From: Halobacillus andaensis
GTDB taxonomy: Bacteria > Bacillota > Bacilli > Bacillales > Halobacillaceae
NCBI RefSeq assembly: GCF_014636475.1
Contig: NZ_BMEL01000005.1
Span: forward strand, 124,001-188,000
Direction: 5' to 3'
Length of the DNA stretch: 64,000 nucleotides
In this document: positions 34,873 through 43,690 of the stretch, one piece after another
Position numbering within the stretch: position 1 is the first letter of the stretch
Layout: each line of letters starts with the position of its first letter
Notes under the pieces: model-generated
Database searches by the model: none
Seen by the model: the letters and a program-made list of their open reading frames with translations, nothing else
What the model was told of the DNA's origin: nothing
Made by a program: the position numbers and the translations under genes

Positions 34873-35865
34873 TTATACAGGTTCTCCACTCGTTACGTAA
34901 TCGACATCAAACCCCAGATCTTTAAGCATCTGATGGTCCTTCGTGCCTTCCTGACCTGCAGTAGTTAAATAATCACCTACAAATATAGAATTGGCTGGAT
35001 ATAGACCAAACGGCTGCAAGCTTCTAAGGTTCACTTCTCGACCTCCTGAAATTCTAATCTCTTTCGTTGGATTAATGAAGCGGAATAAACAGAGTACCTT
35101 TAAACAGTAAGTTGGTGTTAATTCATCGGTCCCTTCTAATAACGTTCCGTCAATAGCATGAAGAAAGTTGACAGGAATAGAGTCAGCATCCAGTTCTTTT
35201 AACGCACGAGCCATGTCAATAACGTCTTGTTTCGTCTCCTTCATCCCGACGATCACTCCTGAACACGGAGAGATGCCCGCTTCTTTAGCATGATTCACGG
35301 TATCAACACGGTCGTCGTAACTATGGCTGGTCGTAATATTGTCATGATGGTTCTCTGACGTATTAATGTTGTTATTATAACGATCCACTCCAGCTTCTTT
35401 TAACCGCTTCGCTTGATCAGGCTTCAACAAACCTAGACATGCACATACTTTCATATCATATTTATCCTTAATTTCTTCTACGGCTGACGTCACGATATCG
35501 AGTTCACGCTTGGAAGGGCCTCTCCCACTCGCCACAATACAATATGTTCCTGACTTCAGCTTATGGGCTTGTTCAGCCCCTTCAATGATTTGTTCTCGGT
35601 CCATCATTCGATATTTTTGAATCGGAGCTTTTGAATCTCTAGATTGTGCACAATATCCGCAGTTCTCCGGACAAAACCCAGACTTTGTGTTAATGATCAT
35701 ATTGAGCTTAACGTTGTTTCCGTAATAATGTTTTCGAACGAGGTACGCGCTATAGAGCAATTCCAAGAGTTCATCCGTATGACACTCGAGCACTTCTAAT
35801 GCTTCAGAATTGGTAATTTCTTCGCCTTGTATAACTTTTTCAGCTAATAGTTTCCAATCTCGCAT
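34873..35865 (-). CDS. bioB: Biotin synthase
   Basis: Radical-SAM enzyme inserting sulfur into dethiobiotin. 330 aa with the SAM-cluster motif CPENCGYC (about residues 64-71) and the conserved [18 protein letters not shown] and SGGREVNLR motifs. Second gene of bioY-bioB with 12 nt between them. No other biotin-synthesis genes are here, so the cell either makes dethiobiotin elsewhere or imports it through BioY. Confidence 0.95.
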   Translation of the reverse strand: MRDWKLLAEKVIQGEEITNSEALEVLECHTDELLELLYSAYLVRKHYYGNNVKLNMIINTKSGFCPENCGYCAQSRDSKAPIQKYRMMDREQIIEGAEQAHKLKSGTYCIVASGRGPSKRELDIVTSAVEEIKDKYDMKVCACLGLLKPDQAKRLKEAGVDRYNNNINTSENHHDNITTSHSYDDRVDTVNHAKEAGISPCSGVIVGMKETKQDVIDMARALKELDADSIPVNFLHAIDGTLLEGTDELTPTYCLKVLCLFRFINPTKEIRISGGREVNLRSLQPFGLYPANSIFVGDYLTTAGQEGTKDHQMLKDLGFDVDYVTSGEPV

Positions 35866-35877
35866 ATTTCCCCACCT

Positions 35878-36480
35878 CTACGCAATTTTTTCACGATTAC
35901 GAAATGAACTTTTCCTTACAACACTTCTTTCTAAGCGATACGCCAGTAAACCAGCAAAGATAGAAAGAACAATATCTTTTGGCAAAGGAACCATCATCCA
36001 TGACCAGACCAGTGTGTAGGTTAACCCTTCAGGAGCTTCGAACCAGAAAAGGTATGCGGCATACATCCAATTGGTCCCTATAATATAATTGAGCACCATG
36101 GCCACTAAAGATGCGGCTACATACATCTTTACACTTCGCTGACGTTCTGCCATTTTTCCAGCTATGTAAGCAATGAGTATATAAGAAACAATAAATCCAA
36201 AGGTTGGGGTAAATAACACAGTTAATCCCCCTTTAAATTGAGCAAATACAGGTGCTCCTATTAAACCTAGCAGCATATACACAAACAACGACAGTGCCCC
36301 TAACCGGCTCCCTAAGATTAAACCTGCCAGGATCGCAAAAAAGGTTTGCAAGGTAATAGGAACTCCGCCAACTACCATAAAAGGAGCAATTGATGTAATG
36401 TTAGCTCCGATTGTCATCATCGCAACAAAAAGACTCCCCATCGTTATTTCCATAGCACTCCAACTTCTCTTCGTTCTCAT
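35878..36480 (-). CDS. bioY: Biotin transporter BioY
   Basis: Membrane S-component of the ECF-type biotin importer, 200 aa with five to six helices. Family motifs GGVPITLQTFFAILAG and GARLGALSLFVYMLLGLIGAPVF (partial). GGAGGG ribosome site. First gene of the operon, under a BirA operator. Needs an EcfA/EcfT module encoded elsewhere, or works alone as some BioY do. Confidence 0.93.
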   Translation of the reverse strand: MRTKRSWSAMEITMGSLFVAMMTIGANITSIAPFMVVGGVPITLQTFFAILAGLILGSRLGALSLFVYMLLGLIGAPVFAQFKGGLTVLFTPTFGFIVSYILIAYIAGKMAERQRSVKMYVAASLVAMVLNYIIGTNWMYAAYLFWFEAPEGLTYTLVWSWMMVPLPKDIVLSIFAGLLAYRLERSVVRKSSFRNREKIA

Positions 36481-36511
36481 GTTCTTCCCCCTCCTATTTT
36501 ATAAATTAAGC

Positions 36512-36538
36512 ATAGAAGAAAATCTATCAATATGTCAA
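36512..36538 (-). promoter_or_regulatory. Sigma-A promoter of bioYB
   Basis: On the minus strand TTGACA, 18 nt, TATGCT. The -35 box lies inside one half of the BirA operator, so repressor and RNA polymerase would exclude each other. Confidence 0.6.
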
Positions 36539-36560
36539 CTTTAATTAGTGTAGGTTAACA
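36533..36560. promoter_or_regulatory. BirA operator of the bioYB operon
   Basis: On the minus strand TGTTAAC, 14 nt, GTTGACA: the BirA half-sites (TGTTAAC / GTTAACA) with one substitution and normal spacing. Confidence 0.75.
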
Positions 36561-36573
36561 TTAATCCATTAAA

Positions 36574-36597
36574 AAAGGACGCTCATTGGCGTCCTTT
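36574..36597. terminator. Hairpin upstream of bioY promoter
   Basis: Stem AAAGGACGC / GCGTCCTTT, matching the hairpin behind bioB. It insulates the bio operon from the repeat element that follows immediately. Confidence 0.55.
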
Positions 36598-36598
36598 C

Positions 36599-36832
36599 AG
36601 GCTGTCGAAAAAGCTTGGATGGAGGTTGTAGACAAGGTATCAATCGGTTCCTCCTTTATGGTCTGGAGAAAAGGAACAGGAAAAAGCGCCGCTTTCCGAG
36701 GAGGCTGAGGCCGTGCCCGCTTATAAGCGAAGAATGTTGACGAAGCGGTGACTGCAAAATACAGAAAGACCCGATCCAATTCGAATGAATGGTTCGGGTC
36801 TTTCTCGGATGAATATCGTTTTGTCCCAGCCT
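36599..36832. repeat. Composite A/B intergenic element
   Basis: Left end AGGCTGTCGAAAAAGCTT as in family A, then GGTTCCTCC, GGAACAGGAAAAAGCGCCGC, CCGAGGAGGCTGAGGCCGTG, then the B tail GTTGACGAAGCGG, hairpin AGAAAGACCCGATCCA / TGGTTCGGGTCTTTCT and the right end TGTCCCAGCCT. AGGCTG and CAGCCT make the ends complementary. The core ACTCCTGCGG is deleted in this copy. Confidence 0.6.
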
Positions 36833-36841
36833 ATTCCTTAA

Positions 36842-37666
36842 TTATCTCACGTTCATTTCACTTGGCTCAGGCCCTTTTCGTTCTCCACGATCAAGTTCAT
36901 TGATGTGACTCATATCTTCGTTTGTTAACTCAAAATCAAAGACATCGAAGTTTTCTTCAATACGAGACGGCGTAACGGATTTAGGGATGACGACTGTGTC
37001 ATTTTGTAAATGCCAGCGAATAATGACTTGAGCTGGCGTTTTACCATGCTTTTCAGCAATTGACTGAATCGTATCATGATTTAACACTTCGCCACCTTGC
37101 ATAAGAGGGCTCCAAGCTTCTACTAGAATGCCATTCTCACGGCAAAATTCTTTTAGCTCATTTTGTGCAAGGAACGGATGGCATTCTACCTGGTTAATGG
37201 CAGGTTTAACATCACACTCATCCAGTAAACGCTGCAAGTGATCAATGTTGAAGTTACAAACACCAATTGCTTTCGTCTTTCCGTCTTTTTGCAGTTGCTC
37301 AAGCGCTTTATACGTTTCTACGTAATCATCATATTCAGGAGTCGGCCAGTGGATTAAATACAGATCCACGTAATCAAGACCAAGCTTCTCAAGACTTTCA
37401 TCCATCGCTTTGATCGTTTGCTCATAGCCTTGGTCCGCATTCCAAACTTTTGTCGTAATAAAAAGCTCTTCACGAGGAACATCGCTTTTCGCAATGGCTT
37501 CACCGACTTGACGCTCATTTTTATAAATGGCCGCTGTATCAATTGAACGATAGCCTGTTTCAATCGCTTTTGTTACAGCTGGCACGGCATCCTTTTCTTC
37601 TACTTGCCATACCCCAAAACCAAGCTGAGGCATTTCAATTTTGTCGTGTAATTTAACTGTATTCAT
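36842..37666 (-). CDS. Aldo/keto reductase
   Basis: NADPH-dependent carbonyl reductase of 274 aa (AKR5-type, YvgN/YtbE-like). Catalytic tetrad visible as DTAAIYKNE (Asp, Tyr about 51-56), TKVW (Lys) and LIHWP (His); cofactor end motif IPKSVTPSRIEEN. Start at the internal ATG: it has AAGGAAGAG upstream, while the longer frame runs through the terminator of the next gene. Probably reduces 2-oxoaldehydes or diketones. Confidence 0.92.
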   Translation of the reverse strand: MNTVKLHDKIEMPQLGFGVWQVEEKDAVPAVTKAIETGYRSIDTAAIYKNERQVGEAIAKSDVPREELFITTKVWNADQGYEQTIKAMDESLEKLGLDYVDLYLIHWPTPEYDDYVETYKALEQLQKDGKTKAIGVCNFNIDHLQRLLDECDVKPAINQVECHPFLAQNELKEFCRENGILVEAWSPLMQGGEVLNHDTIQSIAEKHGKTPAQVIIRWHLQNDTVVIPKSVTPSRIEENFDVFDFELTNEDMSHINELDRGERKGPEPSEMNVR

Positions 37667-37797
37667 ATGAAAATCTCTTCCTTTCTTGTAAAGGGTTACA
37701 GTGGTAGTGTAGCACAGGAATAGGCGTATCATCCTCTTTTCTGCTTGAGGGAAGTATGATGAGTCAGAATTGTAAAACAAACATTTTAAAAAAGAAA

Positions 37798-37819
37798 AAT
37801 TTCGACAGTCGTCGAAATT
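37798..37819 (-). terminator. Terminator of the lipoprotein gene
   Basis: Stem AATTTCGAC / GTCGAAATT with a 4-nt loop. On the minus strand it is followed by TTTTTCTTTTTT. Confidence 0.75.
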
Positions 37820-37880
37820 CCATCATGTTTTATGGGTGAAAACCATACATTTATGGGCTTTTTGCCTCGCCCCTCCACCT

Positions 37881-38702
37881 TTAACTAAATACTTTTCGAT
37901 ATGAATCCGTTTCTTCTACGATATCGATCATTTCTTCTACCATTTCAGTCATTTTCTCAACATCGTCACCTGAATCACAGCTTGACCATTCAAATTTCTT
38001 TTCACTTCCATTTACGATTATCTTCAGTGAATACTCAGGCTTTGCTCGGCAGGTGCCTGCTAAGTCTTTTCCTTGCATGTAATTTTCCATCACGAGTAAC
38101 TTGTAGATTTTATTTCGTTCTTCGTTAGTAAAATAGAAATCTTTTTTCTTCATGCTATTTGATTCAGACTGTACGGATAAAGAATGATCCACTGTGTCTA
38201 CGGTCACTTGATTCCCTTTATCATAAGAGAATTTCAATTCAAACTGGTCTTGAGTATTAGAATCATGCGAAATAGTCAGCACGTCAATTGGTTTTTCACC
38301 TTTGCCACAGGTGAGTTGATAAACGGTTTCTTCTGAACGATCTTTACGTTCTATTCCTTTACACGTCTTCTCTACTCTTTCTCCTGCACTATAACGGTCA
38401 TTTGAAGTATCGAGCTCATAGTCGATTTCTTCTCCATCATAGGATAAGTAAGTAAAGACGAGATCTCCTTCGGTGGTATAATGAACCACACGAACTTCAT
38501 CGTCTTCATGTTCTTGAACATTTTTAATAAAGTCATCTAAATACTGTGTATTCGTGACTTTTCCATGGGTTTCAACGACATCTTTATCGCGTTTTCCCAA
38601 GTCTTCCGATTGATCGTAGATCCCAGCGATTTGATTTGAACAGCCAGCAACAAAAAACAACCCCACCCACACCAACCACTGGAGTTTCATTGGGTTTTTC
38701 AC
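37881..38702 (-). CDS. Predicted lipoprotein of unknown function
   Basis: 273-aa secreted lipoprotein with lipobox VAGC (Cys21). The mature part is rich in Asp, Glu and Lys with Tyr-containing beta-strand repeats, and holds several Cys (KTC, LTCGKGE, GTC, SSCDSG) that could form disulfides outside the cell. I recognise no domain. It lies 37 nt behind the SAM hydrolase gene on the same strand and could be co-transcribed with it. Confidence 0.75.
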   Translation of the reverse strand: MKNPMKLQWLVWVGLFFVAGCSNQIAGIYDQSEDLGKRDKDVVETHGKVTNTQYLDDFIKNVQEHEDDEVRVVHYTTEGDLVFTYLSYDGEEIDYELDTSNDRYSAGERVEKTCKGIERKDRSEETVYQLTCGKGEKPIDVLTISHDSNTQDQFELKFSYDKGNQVTVDTVDHSLSVQSESNSMKKKDFYFTNEERNKIYKLLVMENYMQGKDLAGTCRAKPEYSLKIIVNGSEKKFEWSSCDSGDDVEKMTEMVEEMIDIVEETDSYRKVFS

Positions 38703-38739
38703 CTCTACCTATTTATGAAATTAACTTGAGATTTCATTC

Positions 38740-39585
38740 CTATTCTTCTATTTTCCTAAAAATGACAACCCAATTCGAACCCGTTCTTATTCCATACGCT
38801 TTAGCGAATGAACCTTGATTAATGGCTACGGCCATATTGTCTAGCGAGTTAATATAGACGAGTGGCTCCCCTTTATGGGTATCAGCAAATGAACGGCCAA
38901 ATGTCATCATGTTTTTGTAGATGCTGCGTCCATCATGTTTAATTTCTACTTCGATCGTTCCCCCATAGGGAATGGCTAAAGTCTTAAAAAGCCCTCGACT
39001 GATGTTTGTCCACAGATTCCCGAACCTGATATCAAGGATGTCGATGATCCCTTCTACCTTGTTTTCCTCAGCAATCGCTTCTTTTACTGGCAGTTGAACA
39101 ATACTACTAATCGGAAGCTCTGGCCCTACACCTTCAAACGAGATCACACCTGAAGCCAACCTTGCCCCTGTATAGGCATAAATATCCCGCCCGTGAAACG
39201 TGTAAGATTCCCCGGATTTCGGCAAACGATTAACCGATTCATCAATTTCCCTTACAGCTACAATACCTTCTGTACGTGAAATGTGCGTCAAACTTCCATT
39301 ATCAGGAGTAATCACATATTGTCCAGACCCCGTTTCAACGGCTACGCTTCTTCGAGTTGATCCCACACCCGGATCGACAACGGAAACAAATACAGTGCCT
39401 TTCGTCCAATAGGTTACGGTTTGCCACAACCGATAAGAAGCATCCCAAATATCATAAGGAGGGATGTCATGCGTCAAATCAAAGATCTTCAACTCATGAT
39501 CGACTGAATTCGCTACCCCGTGCATTGCACTAACCGCTCCATCACTAATACCAAAGTCTGACTGCAAAACTAATGCGTTCTTCAT
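38740..39585 (-). CDS. SAM hydroxide adenosyltransferase (DUF62 family)
   Basis: Splits S-adenosylmethionine to adenosine and methionine using water in characterised DUF62 proteins, which are relatives of fluorinases and chlorinases. 281 aa. Motifs: LQSDFGISDGAVSAM, DPGVGSTRRSVAVE, TPDNGSLTH, HGRDIYAYTGA, which include the Asp-Arg-His set of hydrolytic members. Start chosen at the ATG after GGGAGGGG. The frame upstream has no ribosome site. Confidence 0.88.
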   Translation of the reverse strand: MKNALVLQSDFGISDGAVSAMHGVANSVDHELKIFDLTHDIPPYDIWDASYRLWQTVTYWTKGTVFVSVVDPGVGSTRRSVAVETGSGQYVITPDNGSLTHISRTEGIVAVREIDESVNRLPKSGESYTFHGRDIYAYTGARLASGVISFEGVGPELPISSIVQLPVKEAIAEENKVEGIIDILDIRFGNLWTNISRGLFKTLAIPYGGTIEVEIKHDGRSIYKNMMTFGRSFADTHKGEPLVYINSLDNMAVAINQGSFAKAYGIRTGSNWVVIFRKIEE

Positions 39586-39722
39586 GCTGTTCCCCTCCCA
39601 ATCTATCAAACCGACCATTTCTTTAATTATAGCTATGATACAGAATCTTCGGCAAAAAAACAATGAGATTCGTTCGACCTGATTGTATAAATTAATAGCT
39701 TTACCTACATTTGCTTTATTAT

Positions 39723-39736
39723 TTAACCAGGTTTAA
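39723..39736. promoter_or_regulatory. Candidate MarR operator
   Basis: TTAACCAGGTTTAA, a near-palindrome 37 nt upstream of the MarR start, of the size these dimers use to autoregulate. Confidence 0.35.
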
Positions 39737-39773
39737 TATTAACTTAATGAGATTTTCAAGGAGAGAAAGAAAG

Positions 39774-40193
39774 ATGAATGACCAAGAAAAAATCGCCCTG
39801 ATTACGGAACTTGAAGGGACTATGAGACATTTTATTAAAGAGTTCAGACGTCAATTAAATGAGCAATTAGGGGAAGGTTTTACGAGCAGCGAATTCGCCT
39901 TTCTTCGCGCCATACACGAAAATAGTGAACAAAATGTGTCATGTTTGGCTTCGACTCTTAATGTATCGAACAGTCATGCCACTTCTATAATGGATCGTCT
40001 TGAAGAAAAAGAACTGATCACACGAACTCGATCCAAACAAGATCGAAGAGTTGTTGTTTTTCAACTTACCACACGCGGAGAACACATCTTTGAAGAACTT
40101 CATGAAAAAAGAACAGTCTATATGCAAGAGCGATTTAAAAAGCTATCTAAAAAAGACCTCCAAGAATTGATTCGCATTTTTCATATTTTATAA
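39774..40193 (+). CDS. MarR-family regulator
   Basis: Winged-helix repressor of 139 aa: helix-turn-helix around residues 45-75 (VSCLASTLNVSNSHATSIMD), basic wing with TRTRSKQDRRVVVFQLT. ATG behind AAGGAGAG. The DHA2 efflux pump follows after 17 nt, so this is most likely its ligand-responsive repressor. Confidence 0.9.
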   Translation: MNDQEKIALITELEGTMRHFIKEFRRQLNEQLGEGFTSSEFAFLRAIHENSEQNVSCLASTLNVSNSHATSIMDRLEEKELITRTRSKQDRRVVVFQLTTRGEHIFEELHEKRTVYMQERFKKLSKKDLQELIRIFHIL

Positions 40194-40210
40194 ACGAAGG
40201 GTGAAATCAT

Positions 40211-41773
40211 ATGGAACACCTAGAACATAAACAAAAAGTAACCATAATGATTGCGATTATGGCTGCCATGTTATTTGCTGCCCTTAACCAGACAATTATA
40301 GGAACAGCTTTGCCCATTATTGTGGCCGATATCGGTGGAATGAGCTATTTTAATTGGGTTTTCACCATCTATATGTTGGCCTCTAGTATTACAGCTATCC
40401 TTGTCGGAAAGCTATCTGATACATATGGAAGGAAACCTTTCATACTTACAGGGATCGGTGTATTTATTATCGCATCCCTTCTTTGCGGCCTATCGGCCAA
40501 TATCTTTCAGCTTATTATTTTCCGAGCCATCCAAGGACTGGGAGGCGGGATGATCATCTCCACCTCATTTACAGCCATTGGAGACCTTTTTCCCCCTCGT
40601 GAACGTGGCCGCTGGCAGGGAATGATGGGGTCAGTATTTGGGTTAGCAAGTGTCTTCGGACCAACGCTTGGTGGCTATATTGTGGATACGTGGCAGTGGA
40701 ACTGGGTGTTTTGGGTCTTTCTTCCGTTTGGAATTGTCGCTTACGCGATGATTTGGAAGATGTTTCCTAAGGTTTCACAAAACGAAAAGAAAACGGTGGA
40801 TTTCCTTGGGGCTACTATGTTAACTATAACGATTGTTCCTTTACTATTGGCTTTTTCTTGGGCGGGGCAAAATTATGCTTGGGATTCCATCGTCATTATA
40901 GGATTATTCTCATGGTCTACGTTAACCTTAATTTTATTTATTATGATCGAACGAAAAGCTGAGAATCCTGTCATCCCACTCCACCTATTTAAAAATAGCA
41001 TCTTTTCCATATCCAATATGACCGGCTTGCTAATGGGCATGGGAATGTTTGGGGCCATTATGTATATGCCCTTCTTTATTCAAGGCGTCCTTGGTATTTC
41101 AGCCACAAGCACCGGATTTATCATGATGTCTATGATGCTCAGTATGGTTCTCACTAGCACGATTGGCGGCCAATTAATTACTAAAACCGGGCGTTATAAA
41201 GTATTCGCTATCCTCGGGCTGCTCATTATGGCGGCAGGCATGTTTTCGATGTCCTTTATGACGATAGAAACAACGGTTGTTGGAGTGGTACGTAACTTAA
41301 TTCTCGTGGGGTTAGGACTCGGCCTCACCTTTCCTGTTTTAACGTTAACCGTACAAAACGCGGTCGATCACCAATACCTTGGGGTCTCCACTTCAGCTTC
41401 ACAATTCTTTCGTCAAGCCGGTGGTACAATGGGCGTCTCTATTATGGGGTCCATTATGAATATGATTATGGGAAGAGAAATGGCTAATGTGAACTCGGCC
41501 AACACAGCTGAACTACAAGACCCACAAGTCTTAATGGATCCAAACCAGATCAGTGCGTTAAAAGAAACGACCTCTTCTCTTTCCTCTAGTCAGTTTGATG
41601 AAGTGATAACCTCTATGCGAGAGGTATTGAGTCATGCCTTAAACGGGTCTTTCTTATTCGGTACCTTCATCTTAATAGGAGCCTGGATATTAATTTTATT
41701 CTTAAAAGAAATTCCATTACGATTAACGAATCAATCGTCTGCATCAAATAAAGAAGAAAAATTGAGCTCTTAA
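40211..41773 (+). CDS. DHA2-family multidrug MFS transporter
   Basis: Proton-driven drug exporter of 520 aa, 14 predicted membrane helices (EmrB/QacA, MDR subfamily). Motif A GKLSDTYGRKP (about residue 66) and motif C-like GSVFGLASVFGPTLGGY are present; Leu-Ser-rich loop near the end. Operon with the MarR repressor. Substrates unknown. Confidence 0.92.
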   Translation: MEHLEHKQKVTIMIAIMAAMLFAALNQTIIGTALPIIVADIGGMSYFNWVFTIYMLASSITAILVGKLSDTYGRKPFILTGIGVFIIASLLCGLSANIFQLIIFRAIQGLGGGMIISTSFTAIGDLFPPRERGRWQGMMGSVFGLASVFGPTLGGYIVDTWQWNWVFWVFLPFGIVAYAMIWKMFPKVSQNEKKTVDFLGATMLTITIVPLLLAFSWAGQNYAWDSIVIIGLFSWSTLTLILFIMIERKAENPVIPLHLFKNSIFSISNMTGLLMGMGMFGAIMYMPFFIQGVLGISATSTGFIMMSMMLSMVLTSTIGGQLITKTGRYKVFAILGLLIMAAGMFSMSFMTIETTVVGVVRNLILVGLGLGLTFPVLTLTVQNAVDHQYLGVSTSASQFFRQAGGTMGVSIMGSIMNMIMGREMANVNSANTAELQDPQVLMDPNQISALKETTSSLSSSQFDEVITSMREVLSHALNGSFLFGTFILIGAWILILFLKEIPLRLTNQSSASNKEEKLSS

Positions 41774-41779
41774 AAAAGA

Positions 41780-41806
41780 AAAGGCCGCTCTTAGGCGGCC
41801 TTTGAT
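41780..41806. terminator. Bidirectional terminator between MFS and DUF1450 genes
   Basis: Stem AAAGGCCGC / GCGGCCTTT with a short loop; A-run on the left and T-run on the right serve the two convergent genes. Confidence 0.75.
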
Positions 41807-41809
41807 CTA

Positions 41810-42057
41810 TTACTCAGCGTAAAAAGCTAATTCTTCTTCAATTTTTACACGTATTTTATCAAGAGCTTCTTCTGGAGTATCAGCAAACACTCGCGTGCCG
41901 TTCACCATAGCGTATGGTTTGATAGCACATAACCCGCAAAAGGAGAGGCATTCGTTCATCAGTACGGCAACATCTGGATACTCCTCTTCTAAAATGGCCT
42001 CAATATCTAGTTCATTTATCAAATTTCCATCACACACTTCAACAACAACTACCCCAT
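41810..42057 (-). CDS. DUF1450 family protein (YuzB-like), possible frameshift at start
   Basis: Small cytosolic protein of unknown function. From a GTG at 42037 it reads 75 aa, with C-LSFCGLCAIKPYAMVNG holding the family cysteines. That GTG has no proper ribosome site. In the same frame just upstream the codons give V-V-V-V-E before the GTG, as expected of the family start, but no start codon fits. An ATG at 42057 with AAAGGAG is one base out of frame, at a run of four Gs. One more G would give M-G-V-V-V-V-E-V-C-D. Either a sequencing or real frameshift, or GTG is used. Confidence 0.7.
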
Positions 42058-42072
42058 GGTGTCATTACTCCT

Positions 42073-43023
42073 TTATTCCTCGTTGTTGGAAAGTCCTAAA
42101 ATCTCACGTGCTTCTTCTTCGTCCTTTTGCATCTGTTCGACAAGCTCGTCTAATCCATTAAAATTTTCTTCCCCACGCATATAACGAAGGAATTTTACCG
42201 TTATGGTTCTATCATATAAGTCACCGGAGAAGTCCAGCAAATAAGCTTCTACTTTGTAAGACTCTCCATTTACTGTTGGACGATACCCAGCGCTGATTAA
42301 CGTATAATAATACTCAGCAGCTGGGGCGGCATGTACTTTAACGATTCCTAAATACACCCCAGGTTTAGGTCTTACATACTCTTCGATTTCCCCTACATTA
42401 AGAGTTGGAAACCCTAGCTGCCGTCCGAGCGCTTCCCCTTTTTCCACTACTCCTGTCATTTCAAAAGGGCGATTCAGTAAAGACTGGACAACCTCCATCC
42501 TTCCTTCTGCCACATTTCGTCGTACCTCCGTACTGCTCACTTTCTTATGTTGAACGTTAATATGAGGTACGATAGAAACGGAAATTGAAAGCTCTTCGCA
42601 AAGCTGAGCTAATCCATTGGCATCCGCGTTACCGCCTTTACCGAATCGAAACCCATCACCCACAACAACGCGGCTGACGTTTAACTGAGCGATGTGTTCG
42701 TGCACAAACTGTTCTGGTGTAATTTGGGCATATTCTTTAGTAAAATTAATATGATAGTAACGATTTACACCTGCTTGTTCTAGTAAGTGAAGTTTATCCT
42801 GGTGGGAGGATAGAGCTCTCTTATAATCAAGGTCCCCTTTTAACACCCATAACGGATGTTCAGAAAAGCCAAAGACTGCTATTTCTTCATTGCGCTGACG
42901 CCAAGCACTGGCTTCCTTTAAAAGCTGTTGATGCCCTAGATGAAGACCATCGAATTTACCGATTAATAAAATCGTGTTTTTTTCATTTTTCGGTGGTAAA
43001 GCCGTCACCTCAATTGTTTCCAT
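42073..43023 (-). CDS. ribF: Bifunctional riboflavin kinase / FAD synthetase
   Basis: Makes FMN and FAD from riboflavin and ATP. 316 aa: N-terminal adenylyltransferase (GKFDGLHLGHQQLL, about residues 22-35; SSTEVRRNV near 165) and C-terminal kinase domain (GRQLGFPTLNV near 205; PKPGVYLG). A second RibF is likely elsewhere in the rpsO region as in other bacilli, so this may be a paralogue such as YaaC/RibR-type; the full domain set argues for an active bifunctional enzyme. DUF1450 follows. Confidence 0.88.
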   Translation of the reverse strand: METIEVTALPPKNEKNTILLIGKFDGLHLGHQQLLKEASAWRQRNEEIAVFGFSEHPLWVLKGDLDYKRALSSHQDKLHLLEQAGVNRYYHINFTKEYAQITPEQFVHEHIAQLNVSRVVVGDGFRFGKGGNADANGLAQLCEELSISVSIVPHINVQHKKVSSTEVRRNVAEGRMEVVQSLLNRPFEMTGVVEKGEALGRQLGFPTLNVGEIEEYVRPKPGVYLGIVKVHAAPAAEYYYTLISAGYRPTVNGESYKVEAYLLDFSGDLYDRTITVKFLRYMRGEENFNGLDELVEQMQKDEEEAREILGLSNNEE

Positions 43024-43132
43024 AATTCTATCCTCCCCTATTTACGTTCGCACTACTCTATTGCCATAGTATAACCAACGAAGACGGTACACAACTAATC
43101 TGCATTAATCTGCATAATGAAAGGGAGATCTT

Positions 43133-43672
43133 ATGATAGAGAAAGCGAAAGCCTTTGCAACAGAAGCTCATAAAGGACAAAAACGGAAAAGCTCAAATGA
43201 AGATTACATCGTTCATCCCATACGTGTAGCCTACACCTTACAACAAGCTGAGTGTTCAAAAGAACTGATTTGTGCAGGCTTTCTTCATGATGTCGTAGAA
43301 GACACTCCTTATGAATTAGAGGATATCGAAAAAGAATTCGGACCTGCTGTCACAGAACTCGTGGCCGCACACACCGAAGATAAAACAAAGTCTTGGCATG
43401 AACGCAAAGCCCACACCATCGAAGTCGTACGAACTGGAAATTTGGAAGTGAAATCCTTAATTGTGGCAGACAAATGGGACAATCTTCAGTCTATAGAAGA
43501 AGGACAGCATAAAATGGGCGAAGCGATTTGGTCTTACTTTAATTCCAGTTACGACCAACAGAAGTGGTATTACCAATCTGTAGCCAATAACATGTGGGTA
43601 GGTATTCCCGAAAAAGAGGCGCCTGAGTTCTTCCACTCCTATTCTAAAACCGTTCAGCGTTTCTTTACGTAA
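43133..43672 (+). CDS. HD-domain hydrolase, small alarmone hydrolase-like
   Basis: 179-aa metal-dependent phosphohydrolase with the RelA/SpoT-type HD set: KRKSSNEDYIVHPIRVA (His), GFLHDVVEDTPY (HD and ED, about residues 50-58) and LIVADKWDNL (Asp). No synthetase domain. It may degrade (p)ppGpp or a related nucleotide; the family is mixed and activity is inferred. GGGAGA ribosome site. Confidence 0.85.
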   Translation: MIEKAKAFATEAHKGQKRKSSNEDYIVHPIRVAYTLQQAECSKELICAGFLHDVVEDTPYELEDIEKEFGPAVTELVAAHTEDKTKSWHERKAHTIEVVRTGNLEVKSLIVADKWDNLQSIEEGQHKMGEAIWSYFNSSYDQQKWYYQSVANNMWVGIPEKEAPEFFHSYSKTVQRFFT

Positions 43673-43690
43673 ACGCTATTGTCGTTGGCG

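Noticed and set aside
37667-37780. 38-codon N-terminal extension of the aldo/keto reductase
   Set aside because: It has no ribosome site and would begin next to the terminator of the upstream lipoprotein gene; the internal ATG starts the conserved family sequence.
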